Positions 7,245-15,860 of a DNA stretch of 47,395 nucleotides are shown one piece after another. Under the pieces are notes generated by a model, which saw nothing but the letters and a program-made list of their open reading frames with translations, made no database searches and was not told the DNA's origin. Source of the DNA: Bacillota bacterium (lineage in GTDB: Bacteria > Bacillota > Clostridia > Lachnospirales > Bianqueaceae); contig JAFRZE010000018.1 of assembly GCA_017442735.1 (NCBI GenBank), positions 1-47,395 on the forward strand, written 5' to 3'. The number at the start of each line of letters is the position of its first letter. Within the stretch, counting starts at the first letter, position 1. Position numbers and translations under genes: made by a program.

Positions 7245-8732
7245 ATGCATTATGTATTTTTCTTTCCGGATGAAATGAGGGCGAGCGCACTGGGAGCGTA
7301 TGGAAATCCGGCCGCTGTTACGCCGAATTTTGACCGTCTGGCGGCGGAGGGGACGCTTTTCGAGAACAACTACACACAGCATCCCGTCTGTGTGCCGTCC
7401 CGCTGCTCTCTGATGACCGGCTGGTATCCACATGTATCGGGCTTCCGGACCCTGCGGCATGTCATGCATCCGTATCATCCGAACTTCCTTCGCTATATCC
7501 ATGACGCGGGTTTTGAGACCCATGTCTACGGGAAAAACCACATGTTCGATGAGGAAACCTACTTCGGATGCGTCGATAAATATCTTTACGTAGATTTCGG
7601 TCACGGCGATGTCAAAGTGCATCAGGGGAATGTCCCCATGGCCGAAAGGATCATAAAGAAAGAAGATCCGGACAGAGCCAAGAGCGCGGCGGCCTTGTTT
7701 GGGGTGAAGGACTATACCATGCTGCTGGATCCCATGGACGATTCAGAGCTGGAAGAGATCAATGACACCTGCTGTGTGGAGGCGGCGATCGAAGCGATCC
7801 GCGGATGGAAAGAGGGAGATAAACCACTTTTCATCTTCCTGCCGACGTTCTACCCGCACGCGCCATATACCATCACGAAGCAGTTCATCGATCTGTATGA
7901 TCCGGAAAAACTGCCGGACATCCTGCCTCCGGATCTGGAGAAGAAACCGCGGTTTCAGGCGCTGATCCGTCACTACCGCGAACTGGGGGACGCGGATCCT
8001 ATCGTATACAAAAAGGTCTACGCGGTGTATCTGGCTATGTGCTCCTATTCGGACATGCTCCTTGGCCGGGTGCTAAACGCGCTGGACGAGACCGGGCTCG
8101 CGGCCGATACGACGGTGATCGCTTCTTCCGATCACGGCGACTGGGCCGGCGACTGGGGCCTGATCGAGAAATGGCCTTCCGGCATGGACGATGATCTGAC
8201 CAAAGTCCCGCTGATCATCCGCAGGCCGGGCGGGGCCGTGGGACACCGGGTGAAAGAGCTTACCCAGACCTTCGATATCTTCCCGACGATTTGTGATTGG
8301 GAAAACATCGAGATCCGACATGACCAGTTCGGCCTCTCCCTCACGAAAGAGGTAGCCGGTGAAGCCGGTGATCCGGACCGGGTCGTCTTCTGTGAAGGCG
8401 GCTACGACGAAAGGGAGCCGCACTGTTTTGAGGGAACGCCGAAGTTCCGGTATTTCATGGTGCCCGGATCCATCTATTATCCCAAGATGATCCAGCAGCA
8501 GGAAGCGCCAAAGTCGGTCTGCCGGACCGTCATGATGCGCACCCCGAAATATAAGCTGAATATCCGCACCGACGGCGACAATGAACTTTATGATATGGAA
8601 AACGATCCCCGGGAGCTTGATAACCTCTATTCGGATCCGTCGATGGCCGAAACAGTCCGGGCGCTGAAGGATCAGATGCTCGTCTGGCTGATCGGGACCT
8701 CCGATACAGTCCCCCGGGAAGGCCACGTATAA
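7245..8732 (+). CDS. Sulfatase (arylsulfatase-type, Cys motif)
   Basis: This 495-residue alkaline-phosphatase-superfamily sulfatase hydrolyses sulfate esters, probably on glycans. The formylglycine site is CVPSRCSLMTG, with Cys at residue 49 (C-x-P-S-R). Metal ligands are expected at the N-terminal FFPDEMR and in SSDHGDWAGDWG near residue 290. It has no signal peptide and so would be cytoplasmic, unusual for enzymes that meet polymers and suggesting short imported substrates. The start at 7245 follows GGGAGG; an earlier in-frame ATG at 7140 would cross the promoter. In anaerobes the Cys is matured by the radical SAM enzyme anSME; neither radical SAM gene in this window obviously belongs to that family. 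A lipoprotein gene follows after 16 nt. Confidence 0.9.
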   Translation: MHYVFFFPDEMRASALGAYGNPAAVTPNFDRLAAEGTLFENNYTQHPVCVPSRCSLMTGWYPHVSGFRTLRHVMHPYHPNFLRYIHDAGFETHVYGKNHMFDEETYFGCVDKYLYVDFGHGDVKVHQGNVPMAERIIKKEDPDRAKSAAALFGVKDYTMLLDPMDDSELEEINDTCCVEAAIEAIRGWKEGDKPLFIFLPTFYPHAPYTITKQFIDLYDPEKLPDILPPDLEKKPRFQALIRHYRELGDADPIVYKKVYAVYLAMCSYSDMLLGRVLNALDETGLAADTTVIASSDHGDWAGDWGLIEKWPSGMDDDLTKVPLIIRRPGGAVGHRVKELTQTFDIFPTICDWENIEIRHDQFGLSLTKEVAGEAGDPDRVVFCEGGYDEREPHCFEGTPKFRYFMVPGSIYYPKMIQQQEAPKSVCRTVMMRTPKYKLNIRTDGDNELYDMENDPRELDNLYSDPSMAETVRALKDQMLVWLIGTSDTVPREGHV

Positions 8733-8748
8733 TAAAAAGGAGAAGATC

Positions 8749-9510
8749 ATGAAAAAGATAAAAATCGTATTAACTGTACTGCTGAGCGCGTTGCTCATCA
8801 TCAGCATGACGGGCTGTTCGCTGATGAACGAGATCGATGACCGGCTGCATGAGCCGCCGAAGACCGAAGAGTCGCAGGAAGACGAAGCGTCTCAGGAAAA
8901 GACGGCCGAGGAATCCAAACAAGAGTCCTCTGAGACGCAGACAAGTTCGGCCGCGGAATCTTCGAAGCAGGAAGAATCAAGTAAAGCAGAAGAATCCTCC
9001 AAGGAAGAATCAAGTAAGGCGGAGGAGTCCTCGAAGGAAGAGTCTTCTGAGCCGGAAGAATCCTCCGAACCGGAAGAGTCGGAAGAAGAATCCAAAGCCG
9101 AAACGCCGGCGGCGCCTTTGGGACAGTATAGCGGAGAGTTCTCCTCCGACACGGAAACTGCGCTGAACGTGGTCGTCAAGTGGGCTGCCACGCAGAACCA
9201 GGATACCTTCTACACGATCTCCGTCCAGTTCTATCTGGAATGCTACTCCCTGGAAGCCGGCCCGAGACATGACAACGTCATGACAGTCAAGACTTCCAAG
9301 CAGGAGAAAGAGTACTATTTCGACACGGGAGATATCAGCAAGGAAGAGGACGAATTCAGCGAGATCTATATGGGCAAGACTTCCTTCTCCGTGCCCGAGT
9401 CGGAGTTCAAGAGCGGCGTCGAGATCACCGTCGAATGGCCGTTCCGGGGAACCTATTCCGACAAGGAGATCGAGATCGTCAAAGCTGTCGGCGTGGTCAA
9501 ACCGAATTAA
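8749..9510 (+). CDS. Lipoprotein with Glu/Ser-rich linker
   Basis: This 253-residue protein has a type II signal peptide (hydrophobic stretch 5-19, lipobox SMTGC with the lipidated Cys at 23). Residues about 37-120 form a low-complexity linker of repeated Glu-Ser-Ser-Lys/Glu-Glu units. A folded C-terminal domain of about 130 residues follows, predicted mostly beta; I do not recognise its family. It would sit on the outer face of the membrane, with the charged linker holding the domain away. It follows the sulfatase by 16 nt with its own AAGGAG and ends at a strong terminator. Its function is unknown. Confidence 0.82.
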   Translation: MKKIKIVLTVLLSALLIISMTGCSLMNEIDDRLHEPPKTEESQEDEASQEKTAEESKQESSETQTSSAAESSKQEESSKAEESSKEESSKAEESSKEESSEPEESSEPEESEEESKAETPAAPLGQYSGEFSSDTETALNVVVKWAATQNQDTFYTISVQFYLECYSLEAGPRHDNVMTVKTSKQEKEYYFDTGDISKEEDEFSEIYMGKTSFSVPESEFKSGVEITVEWPFRGTYSDKEIEIVKAVGVVKPN

Positions 9511-9530
9511 AGATCCGTCAGAAAAGAAAA

Positions 9531-9566
9531 GGCGTCACCTGAAATATGGTGACGCCTGATTTTTTA
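9531..9566. terminator. Bidirectional terminator
   Basis: A perfect 9-bp stem GGCGTCACC/GGTGACGCC with a 7-nt loop is followed by TGATTTTTT on the plus strand and preceded by an A-rich run, giving a U-tract on the minus strand. It separates the lipoprotein gene from the convergent GH3 gene. Confidence 0.9.
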
Positions 9567-9581
9567 GAAACAGTTTTCAGA

Positions 9582-11345
9582 TCACAGTCTGGTATCCCAC
9601 TTGCCGCAGAAGGGATCGACCGGGTTGACGCCCTTGAAGGGGCTTCTTCCCAGCATCTTGTCGATGACCGCGTTCACGGTAGCTTCTTTGAACTTATAAG
9701 CGTTGATGAAGGTGGGGATACGGGGAACGTCGACCAGATGATAGGGGTTGGCGAAGGAGATAAAGGCTGTCGGGATAGCCTTGATATAGTTCGGGCAGTT
9801 GAAGCCCATGGGCTGTGACCAGGTGATGCGCACGACGGTCTGGTTCGAGTAGGTGGCCAGGTTCACGACATACAGAAGCAGGTCATAACTGGCTTTCATA
9901 TCTTCGGCTCTTCTCTGCGCGCCTTCTCTTCCCTCGGGCACCTTGAAGACTTCGACCTCAAAGCCTTCCGCTTCAAGTTTTTCCTTCATATAACCACCAA
10001 GTTCCGCGTCGGTAGAACCGAAGTCACGGCCTGCCGCGATGGGGTAGAGGTAGATCCGTTTGATCTTCGAACGGTCAATGGGAAGGATATTCTCGTTGTT
10101 CTTGACCAGGGTGACGGAGCGATCGGCCACTTCCTTCTCGATGTCGCGGAATTCCTTGCATCCGACGATCTTCGCCGCTTCCTCGATGGGCGGGATCAGC
10201 GTTCCGGCCGCCTTCTTATCCGGCAGCTTCAGAGCGGCTTTCATACCCAGAGTACGCATGACGGCTTCGTCCAGACGTTCGGGAGTGATGGTGCCGTTTT
10301 CTACGCCGGCACACATGAATTCGTAATCCTCGTCTACATTCTGTGTGAAGAGGAAGATGTCGCAGCCCGCGGCGATACAGCCGGGAACAGCGTCTTTTCT
10401 GTCCATGGCGGAGCAGAATCCGTTCATGGTGGAAGCGTCGGTAACGAGGACACCGTTGAAGCCCAGCTTGCCCCTGAGCAGGCCGTTCAGCAGTTCGGGC
10501 GCCAGGGTAGCCGGCATGATATCCTTATCCGCAATGCCCGGGATCAGCTTTCTGGAATAAGCCGGCTGCATGATATGGCCGACCATGAGAGAAAGTGCGC
10601 CGGCGTCGATGGAAGCCTTGTAGGCCGCGCCATAGGTAGCGTCCCATTCCTCGCAGGAAAGGTCATTGATGGAAATGACCAGATGCTGGTCTCTCTCGTC
10701 CACGCCGTCGCCGGGGAAGTGCTTGATGGAGACCGCCATGCCTTCCTTCTGCGCCGCGATGGTATAGGCACGGCCGCAGTCCGCCACGAGCTTGTCCTTG
10801 GACGAGTAGAGCCTCGTCGCCATGATGGGGTTGCGCCAGTTCTTATCGATGTCGATGACCGGGGCGAATGCCCAGTTCGCGCCGACCGCCAGACCTTCCT
10901 TCGCGCAGACATAGCCCTGCTTCGCCGCGAATTCAGGATCGTCCGTCGCGCCGATCATCAGGTTGGGACCGACGTTCGTGCCTTCGCACTGCGGATATTT
11001 GTAGGGCGTTCCGTCCTCATAGGTCTTCAGTGCTTTTTTGATGATCCCGTCACCGCCGGCTTCGAAGTTCGCGGCGATCAGCAGCGGGATCTTCGCGTGT
11101 TCCTGGATAAACTTGTTCGATTTCCAGACTTTCTCGAAATCGTTTCCGCGGCCCATGATAGCGCCGAGCTTGTAATGGTCAAGCACGCGGGCCAGTTCCG
11201 CTTCTTCCCACCCGTAATTGGCAAAACAGAACAGGTGGCCGATCTTTTCTTCCTTTGTCATGTTCTCCAGGGTGTCTTTGACCCAGGCCACATGCTCGTC
11301 GTCCAGGAAGAACGGATTCTGTCTCAGTAGATCATAGTTCGGCAT
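9582..11345 (-). CDS. Glycoside hydrolase family 3 protein (NagZ-like)
   Basis: This 587-residue protein has no signal peptide. The (beta/alpha)8 domain carries KHFPGDGVDERDQH (208-221), the signature of beta-N-acetylglucosaminidases of the NagZ type, where the His/Asp dyad is the acid/base; the canonical form is KHFPGHG, so Asp replaces the second His. The nucleophile should be Asp303 in VLVTDASTMNG. A second alpha/beta domain follows from about residue 400. Likely substrates are beta-linked N-acetylhexosaminides, perhaps muropeptides or chitobiose-like sugars. It is the last gene of a minus-strand operon after an MFS transporter and a radical SAM gene, 12 bp after the latter. Confidence 0.88.
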   Translation of the reverse strand: MPNYDLLRQNPFFLDDEHVAWVKDTLENMTKEEKIGHLFCFANYGWEEAELARVLDHYKLGAIMGRGNDFEKVWKSNKFIQEHAKIPLLIAANFEAGGDGIIKKALKTYEDGTPYKYPQCEGTNVGPNLMIGATDDPEFAAKQGYVCAKEGLAVGANWAFAPVIDIDKNWRNPIMATRLYSSKDKLVADCGRAYTIAAQKEGMAVSIKHFPGDGVDERDQHLVISINDLSCEEWDATYGAAYKASIDAGALSLMVGHIMQPAYSRKLIPGIADKDIMPATLAPELLNGLLRGKLGFNGVLVTDASTMNGFCSAMDRKDAVPGCIAAGCDIFLFTQNVDEDYEFMCAGVENGTITPERLDEAVMRTLGMKAALKLPDKKAAGTLIPPIEEAAKIVGCKEFRDIEKEVADRSVTLVKNNENILPIDRSKIKRIYLYPIAAGRDFGSTDAELGGYMKEKLEAEGFEVEVFKVPEGREGAQRRAEDMKASYDLLLYVVNLATYSNQTVVRITWSQPMGFNCPNYIKAIPTAFISFANPYHLVDVPRIPTFINAYKFKEATVNAVIDKMLGRSPFKGVNPVDPFCGKWDTRL

Positions 11346-11357
11346 GGCATTCTCCTT

Positions 11358-12224
11358 TTATAAGATTTCTTTTTTGATACGGTTTAACACATGTTTTTTG
11401 TCCGCGCTCCAGAGCGGCGCGATCAGCAGTTTCTTGTCGCCGTCGCCCGTGAGCCGGTGGATCACCACGCTGTCCGGGATCAACCGGACGCAGTCCTTCA
11501 GGATATCGAGATATTCATCCTCGCTAAGGACCCGGACCTTTCCGGCTTCGTATTCCTTCGCCAGACCGGTGCCTTTCAGGATATGCAGAAGCTGCAGCTT
11601 GATGCCGGTCGCGCCGGATCTTGCGACGTACCGGACGGTTTCCAGCATGTCTTCCTTTGTTTCGCCGGGCAGGCCGAGGATGACATGCGTGATGACCTCG
11701 ATGCCTCTTTGCCTCAGCTCCCGGACAGCCCGGTCGTATACGGGTAGTTCATATCCTCTTCGAATATAGCGGGCGGTCGCTTCAAGGACCGTCTGGAGCC
11801 CCAGTTCGATCCAGACAGGCTTGATCCGGTTCAGGCGGGAAAGAAGATCCAGGACCTCTTCCGGCAAGCAGTCCGGTCTCGTAGCGACAGAGAGCGCCGC
11901 GACGTCCGGATGATGGATCGCTTCTGTAAAAAGCGCTTCCAGCTTCTCCAAAGGCGCATAAGTGCCGGTATAGGCCTGGAAGTAGGCAATGTACTTGCCA
12001 TCTTTGATCTTCGCGGCGACTTTCTGCTTGCCCCTTTCGATCTGCTCCGTGACAGAGAGATCCCGAGAAGAAGCAAACTCTCCGCTGCCGCCGGCGGAGC
12101 AAAAGATACAGCCGCGGTCATCCAGCGTCCCGTCCCGGACCGGACAGGTGAAACCGCCGTCCAGGGCGATCTTGTAGACTTTGCAGCCGAAAGTTTCCTT
12201 CAGATAGTCGTTTAAAAGCTTCAC
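11358..12224 (-). CDS. Radical SAM protein, YhcC/TIGR01212 type
   Basis: This 288-residue cytoplasmic radical SAM protein has its cluster motif spaced C27-x11-C39-x2-C42 (CPVRDGTLDDRGCIFC). That longer spacing is typical of the YhcC group, not of canonical CxxxCxxC enzymes. The GGSGEF segment and the VITHVILGLPGET strand also fit that group. The biochemical role of these proteins is not established. Its ATG overlaps the stop of the upstream MFS gene (ATGA), so the two are translationally coupled, and GH3 follows; the link to sugar use may be only positional. Confidence 0.85.
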   Translation of the reverse strand: MKLLNDYLKETFGCKVYKIALDGGFTCPVRDGTLDDRGCIFCSAGGSGEFASSRDLSVTEQIERGKQKVAAKIKDGKYIAYFQAYTGTYAPLEKLEALFTEAIHHPDVAALSVATRPDCLPEEVLDLLSRLNRIKPVWIELGLQTVLEATARYIRRGYELPVYDRAVRELRQRGIEVITHVILGLPGETKEDMLETVRYVARSGATGIKLQLLHILKGTGLAKEYEAGKVRVLSEDEYLDILKDCVRLIPDSVVIHRLTGDGDKKLLIAPLWSADKKHVLNRIKKEIL

Positions 12225-13525
12225 TTCGAATCTTTCCGGACCAGCCAGATGGGAAGCGCGGCGAGAAGCGCGACGATGGCCGCCGCCAGGAACATGGCGT
12301 AAGGCGGCACGAAGTTCTCCCCGTTCATGCCCATCGCGTCAAGGCCGATCATCAGCGAAATGATGGGTCCGATGATCATGGGGATGAGCACCATAAAGCA
12401 CATCCGGATACCCTGGAAACGACCTTCCGTGCCTTCCGGCAGATAATCCTGGAAGGAAGAGGTGAAGGCGCCGGTCAGGGACAGGATGCCGCCCATCATC
12501 AGGACGCCGCCGAGGTAAAGGACGACCGTCTTGACCGCTCCGTCCGTGAACTGGAGCGCCCAGAAGGAAAGGATCCCGAGGATCATGATGATAAGCAGCG
12601 GGTAATAGAAATGTTTCCGTCCGAACTTGTCGAACAGGATGCCCATGACCGCGGTAAAGACAGCGGCTCCCACGATGATCACCGCCATGGGGATCACGAA
12701 GCTGTCGCCCAGGCCGAGGGTCACGATCAGGAAGTTGATGAGATAGGAGAAGAAGGTCTGCTGCGCGATACCAATAATACAGGCTGCCGCCAGACAGACG
12801 TAGATCATCTTGTTCTGCCGGATGACGTCACCACGGAATCCGTAGAAGGTCTCATTCAGGTAGTTCTGCCCTTCCGCCTTCTGGATGTCCGGCGCGTCTT
12901 TCAGGGTGATGAGCGCCAGGATACCGGCGACGATCGGGATGATGCCCAGGATAATGAAGAACAGCGCGTTGCTTTCGTTCGCGGAATTATAGAAGCCACC
13001 CAGACCCACGAAGACAATGACTACGGCGATGACCGGCAGGATCGCCAGGATCGAGTTCAGTTTGCCTCGGTTCGTGTGATCGGTCACATCGGCGACCCAG
13101 GCGTTAAAGGCCGCGTCGTTCGACGTGGAGCCGGCGAAGGTCATGAGACAGTCGAATACGATCAGCAGTACGGCGATAAGCGCTACTTTGGACGCCTCCG
13201 CCTTCATGGGCAGCATGGCGAAAAGCATGATCGTGAAGCCCCAGACGATATAGCCCCAGGCGATAAACGGCTTGCGTTTGCCTGTCTTATCGATGAGCCC
13301 GCCCGCGAAGATCGTGGTCACGGTGGCCGCGATCGCGGAGAGGATGACCATCAGGGTGGTTACGGTGTAGGACATGTCGGCTCTGCCGGAGTTGGCAAAG
13401 ATGTCCTGCGCGAAGGTAGCAAAATACATGTTTTCCACGATCCAGGCGATCTGTCCGATCAGTCCGAAAAAGACCGCGGAAAACCATACACGTCCGCCAA
13501 GCGGCGTAGATGTTTTTTCTTTCAT
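12221..13525 (-). CDS. MFS transporter (GPH/MFS_2-like sugar symporter)
   Basis: This 434-residue integral membrane protein has about 12 hydrophobic segments. The loop after TM2 reads GGLIDKTGKRKPFI, the MFS-type signature between TM2 and TM3. The N-terminus (VWFSAVFFGLIGQIAWIVENMYF) and the overall pattern resemble the glycoside-pentoside-hexuronide symporters and related sugar carriers. It heads a three-gene operon with a radical SAM protein and a GH3 enzyme, so its cargo may be the disaccharide cleaved by GH3 (inference). Confidence 0.82.
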   Translation of the reverse strand: MKEKTSTPLGGRVWFSAVFFGLIGQIAWIVENMYFATFAQDIFANSGRADMSYTVTTLMVILSAIAATVTTIFAGGLIDKTGKRKPFIAWGYIVWGFTIMLFAMLPMKAEASKVALIAVLLIVFDCLMTFAGSTSNDAAFNAWVADVTDHTNRGKLNSILAILPVIAVVIVFVGLGGFYNSANESNALFFIILGIIPIVAGILALITLKDAPDIQKAEGQNYLNETFYGFRGDVIRQNKMIYVCLAAACIIGIAQQTFFSYLINFLIVTLGLGDSFVIPMAVIIVGAAVFTAVMGILFDKFGRKHFYYPLLIIMILGILSFWALQFTDGAVKTVVLYLGGVLMMGGILSLTGAFTSSFQDYLPEGTEGRFQGIRMCFMVLIPMIIGPIISLMIGLDAMGMNGENFVPPYAMFLAAAIVALLAALPIWLVRKDSK

Positions 13526-13560
13526 TTCCGTTTCTCCTTCGAGAAAAGATACTTGATGGT

Positions 13561-13594
13561 ATTATAGCACTTTTCAGGGGAAGTATGGTATACT
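13561..13594. promoter_or_regulatory. Divergent -10 elements between MFS and isomerase genes
   Basis: On the minus strand TATAAT (13566-13561) serves the MFS operon. On the plus strand TGGTATACT (13586-13594) is an extended -10 for the isomerase gene. The -35 elements are weak on both sides. Confidence 0.45.
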
Positions 13595-13635
13595 AAGAGA
13601 AAAAGAAAAACTGTTCAGTGAAGAAAGGAAGTTAA

Positions 13636-14520
13636 ATGGAACTGGGATTTTTCAGTCCGGAGATCTCCGGACGGGATGTATCGGAGGTTTTTGCCAGAGC
13701 CAGGGCCTATGGCTTTACGGAAGTTCAGTATGATTTTCTGACTTCACACAGGGAAGAAATGCCTGCGGCATTTTGGGCGGATGAACTTCAGAACATCGCG
13801 GCCGCGGCAAAAGAGCAGGGGATCCGGATCACAGCGGTCAACGGTACCTTTAACATGGTCGACAGCGATACGGACCGGCTTGCGGAATATACCAGGCGTT
13901 TTCGCCTGATCTGCGAGGCGGCGGCCTATCTGGACGCGTCTGTCGTAACGCTCTGTACCGGGTCGAAGAGTCCCGTGGGAATGTGGCGCTATTCTCCGGA
14001 TACGGCCAGGGAAGAGGTCTTCGATGAGCTTCTTCGCATCACCGAAAAGATCATGCCCTATGCCGCGGAATATGCTCTGATATTCGGCGTGGAAACAGAG
14101 GCAAGCAATGTGATCTTTACGGCAGAGCGCTGCCGCCGGTATCTGGATACGATCGGTGATCCGCATCTCAAAGTCATCATGGACTGCGCGAATCTGTTCC
14201 CGGCCGGGACCGCGAAAAGAGAAAATGTGGATCAGACGATCCGGGGTGCCTTCGAGCTTCTGGGAAAGGACGTCGTACTCGCACACGGAAAAGACGTCGC
14301 TGAGAGCAGACCCGCTGAAAGCGGGGGCGCTGTTGAGGCTGGGGGCAAGGTTTCCTTCGCTTCGCCCGGCAAGGGAATCGTCAACTACGAACTATTCTTT
14401 GAACTGCTGAAAAAGATCCACTATCAGGGAGGGCTGATCCTGCACGGGATCCACGATCTGGCGGATTTTGAGCCTTGTGTGGAAATCATTCGGGAAAAAC
14501 TGATCAAAGCGGGTATCTAA
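13636..14520 (+). CDS. Sugar phosphate isomerase/epimerase (AP endonuclease family 2 fold)
   Basis: This 294-residue TIM-barrel protein of the xylose-isomerase-like group has metal-binding residues in FGVETEAS (about 155), VIMDCANL (about 187) and VVLAHGKDV (about 216). Enzymes of this fold interconvert sugars, inosose or hydroxypyruvate; the specific substrate is unknown. A Gly/Ala/Glu-rich stretch, residues about 223-242, interrupts the usual short link between the H-x-K-D motif and the next strand and looks like an in-frame insertion. RBS GAAAGGAAG precedes the ATG. It is followed after 36 nt by an aldo/keto reductase, and the pair probably forms one operon. Confidence 0.82.
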   Translation: MELGFFSPEISGRDVSEVFARARAYGFTEVQYDFLTSHREEMPAAFWADELQNIAAAAKEQGIRITAVNGTFNMVDSDTDRLAEYTRRFRLICEAAAYLDASVVTLCTGSKSPVGMWRYSPDTAREEVFDELLRITEKIMPYAAEYALIFGVETEASNVIFTAERCRRYLDTIGDPHLKVIMDCANLFPAGTAKRENVDQTIRGAFELLGKDVVLAHGKDVAESRPAESGGAVEAGGKVSFASPGKGIVNYELFFELLKKIHYQGGLILHGIHDLADFEPCVEIIREKLIKAGI

Positions 14521-14556
14521 GGGTTGTCTGCGGACATCGAAACAAGGGAGGAACGG

Positions 14557-15417
14557 ATGGAACATAAACGAACCTATACACTGAAAGATGGCCGTGAGAT
14601 CCCGCGTCTCGGACAGGGGACCTGGTATATGGGAGAAGACAGATCGCGCCGCAGCGCCGAGATCGAAGCTTTGCAGCTCGGGATCGAACTGGGCATGACA
14701 CTCATAGATACCGCGGAAATGTATGGAGAAGGAAGAGCGGAAAAACTCATCGGAGAAGCGATCAGGGACGTCCCCAGAGAAAAGCTGTTTATCGTATCCA
14801 AGGTATATCCCCACAACGCGGGAAGACGGAACCTGGAACGCAGCCTTGACGCCTCGCTTTCCCGCATGGGGATCGACTATCTGGATCTGTATCTGCTTCA
14901 CTGGCGGGGAGGGATCCCGTTCAGGGAAACAGCGGAAGAGATGGAACGGATGGTCCGCGCGGGAAAGATCAAAGGCTGGGGCGTATCCAACCTGGATCTT
15001 GATGATATGAAAGAACTGATGGATACCGGTCTCGGAGAACACTGTCTGACTGACCAGGTGCTCTATCATCTGGGTTCCCGCGGCGTGGAATATGACTTGC
15101 AGCCATGGCTGGAGCAAAGCGGCATCTCCCTGATGGCCTATTGTCCGCTGGCGGAAGCGGGCCTGCTTCGACAGGGCATCATGTCGAACGAAGCTGTTGT
15201 CCGGATCGCGCAAAGTCATGACATGACCCCCGCACAGGTGATGCTGGGATTCCTATTGAGAAAGGAAAATGTCATTGTGATCCCCAAAGCGGGCTCTGCC
15301 AAACATGTGAGAGAAAACGCGCGGGCGATGGAATGTGTCCTGACCGAGGAAGAGCTCCGCGCGCTGGACACCTTCTTCCCGGCGCCGGATTATCCCACAC
15401 CGCTGGATGTGGTCTAA
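14557..15417 (+). CDS. Aldo/keto reductase
   Basis: This 286-residue NAD(P)H-dependent reductase has the AKR barrel. Catalytic Asp and Tyr are in LIDTAEMYGEG, the Lys in IVSKVYP, and the His in DLYLLHWRG; the cofactor segment IPKAGSAKHVRENA is near the end. The start at 14557 is set by AAGGGAGG and the N-terminus MEHKRTYTLKDG; a TTG at 14524 would only add 11 unconserved residues. It reduces an aldehyde or ketose; the physiological substrate is unknown, but the upstream isomerase suggests a sugar derivative. No terminator is seen before the hairpin array that follows. Confidence 0.88.
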   Translation: MEHKRTYTLKDGREIPRLGQGTWYMGEDRSRRSAEIEALQLGIELGMTLIDTAEMYGEGRAEKLIGEAIRDVPREKLFIVSKVYPHNAGRRNLERSLDASLSRMGIDYLDLYLLHWRGGIPFRETAEEMERMVRAGKIKGWGVSNLDLDDMKELMDTGLGEHCLTDQVLYHLGSRGVEYDLQPWLEQSGISLMAYCPLAEAGLLRQGIMSNEAVVRIAQSHDMTPAQVMLGFLLRKENVIVIPKAGSAKHVRENARAMECVLTEEELRALDTFFPAPDYPTPLDVV

Positions 15418-15469
15418 TATGGTTTAGAAAGGAACTTTCCAACGATCGGACAGCGCTTGAGTCCGTCGG

Positions 15470-15794
15470 TAGCAAGGTTTGATCAAAAAAGAAACCAATC
15501 TTGCTAGTGCCGTAGCAAGGTACCTGATAAGAAAGACATGACCTTGCTATAGAGCGCCGGAGGCGTAGCAAGGTACCCGGCAGAATAGCCGAAGTCTTGC
15601 TATTGTGGTAGCAAGGTCCGTTTGTTTTTTAGGACTTTCTTGCTACCGGACAGTCTATCGGTAGCAAGGTTTACTCAAAAAAAGCACCAATCTTGCTAGT
15701 GCTGTAGCAAGGTGCCAAGTAAAAAAGGCATGACCTTGCTATAGAGTGCTGGAGGCTTAGCAAGGTACCCGACAAAATAATCGAAATTTTGCTA
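15470..15794. repeat. Array of seven 37-nt palindromic units, period 43/53
   Basis: Units start at 15470, 15513, 15566, 15609, 15662, 15705 and 15758. Each is exactly 37 nt and runs from TAGCAAG to CTTGCTA (the last has one mismatch, TTTTGCTA). Spacers alternate strictly 6 and 16 nt, so starts are 43 and 53 nt apart, a 96-nt dimer repeat. Units 1-3 reappear as units 5-7 with about 192 nt offset. The 23-nt centres differ, yet many have their own inner stem (GGTTT/AAACC in unit 1, CGGC/GCCG in unit 3, GTCC/GGAC in unit 4, TGCC/GGCA in unit 6). No ORF. The same family recurs at 35113-35351. Confidence 0.93.
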
Positions 15795-15806
15795 CTATAA
15801 AAAAGA

Positions 15807-15850
15807 AACACCGATCTGCTGCTATTCGTGCAACAGATCGGTGTTTTTTA
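15807..15850. terminator. Terminator beyond the hairpin array
   Basis: AACACCGATCTG and CAGATCGGTG arms around a 15-nt loop are followed by a T-run on the plus strand and preceded by an A-rich run, so it can also serve the convergent MFS gene. It is distinct from the TAGCAAG units. Confidence 0.88.
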
Positions 15851-15860
15851 AGCAATTATA

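Noticed and set aside
15470-15794. CRISPR array
   Set aside because: The repeated part is two short inverted arms, not a constant 25-40 nt repeat. The spacing is 6 or 16 nt, the centres are related to each other, and there are no cas genes.
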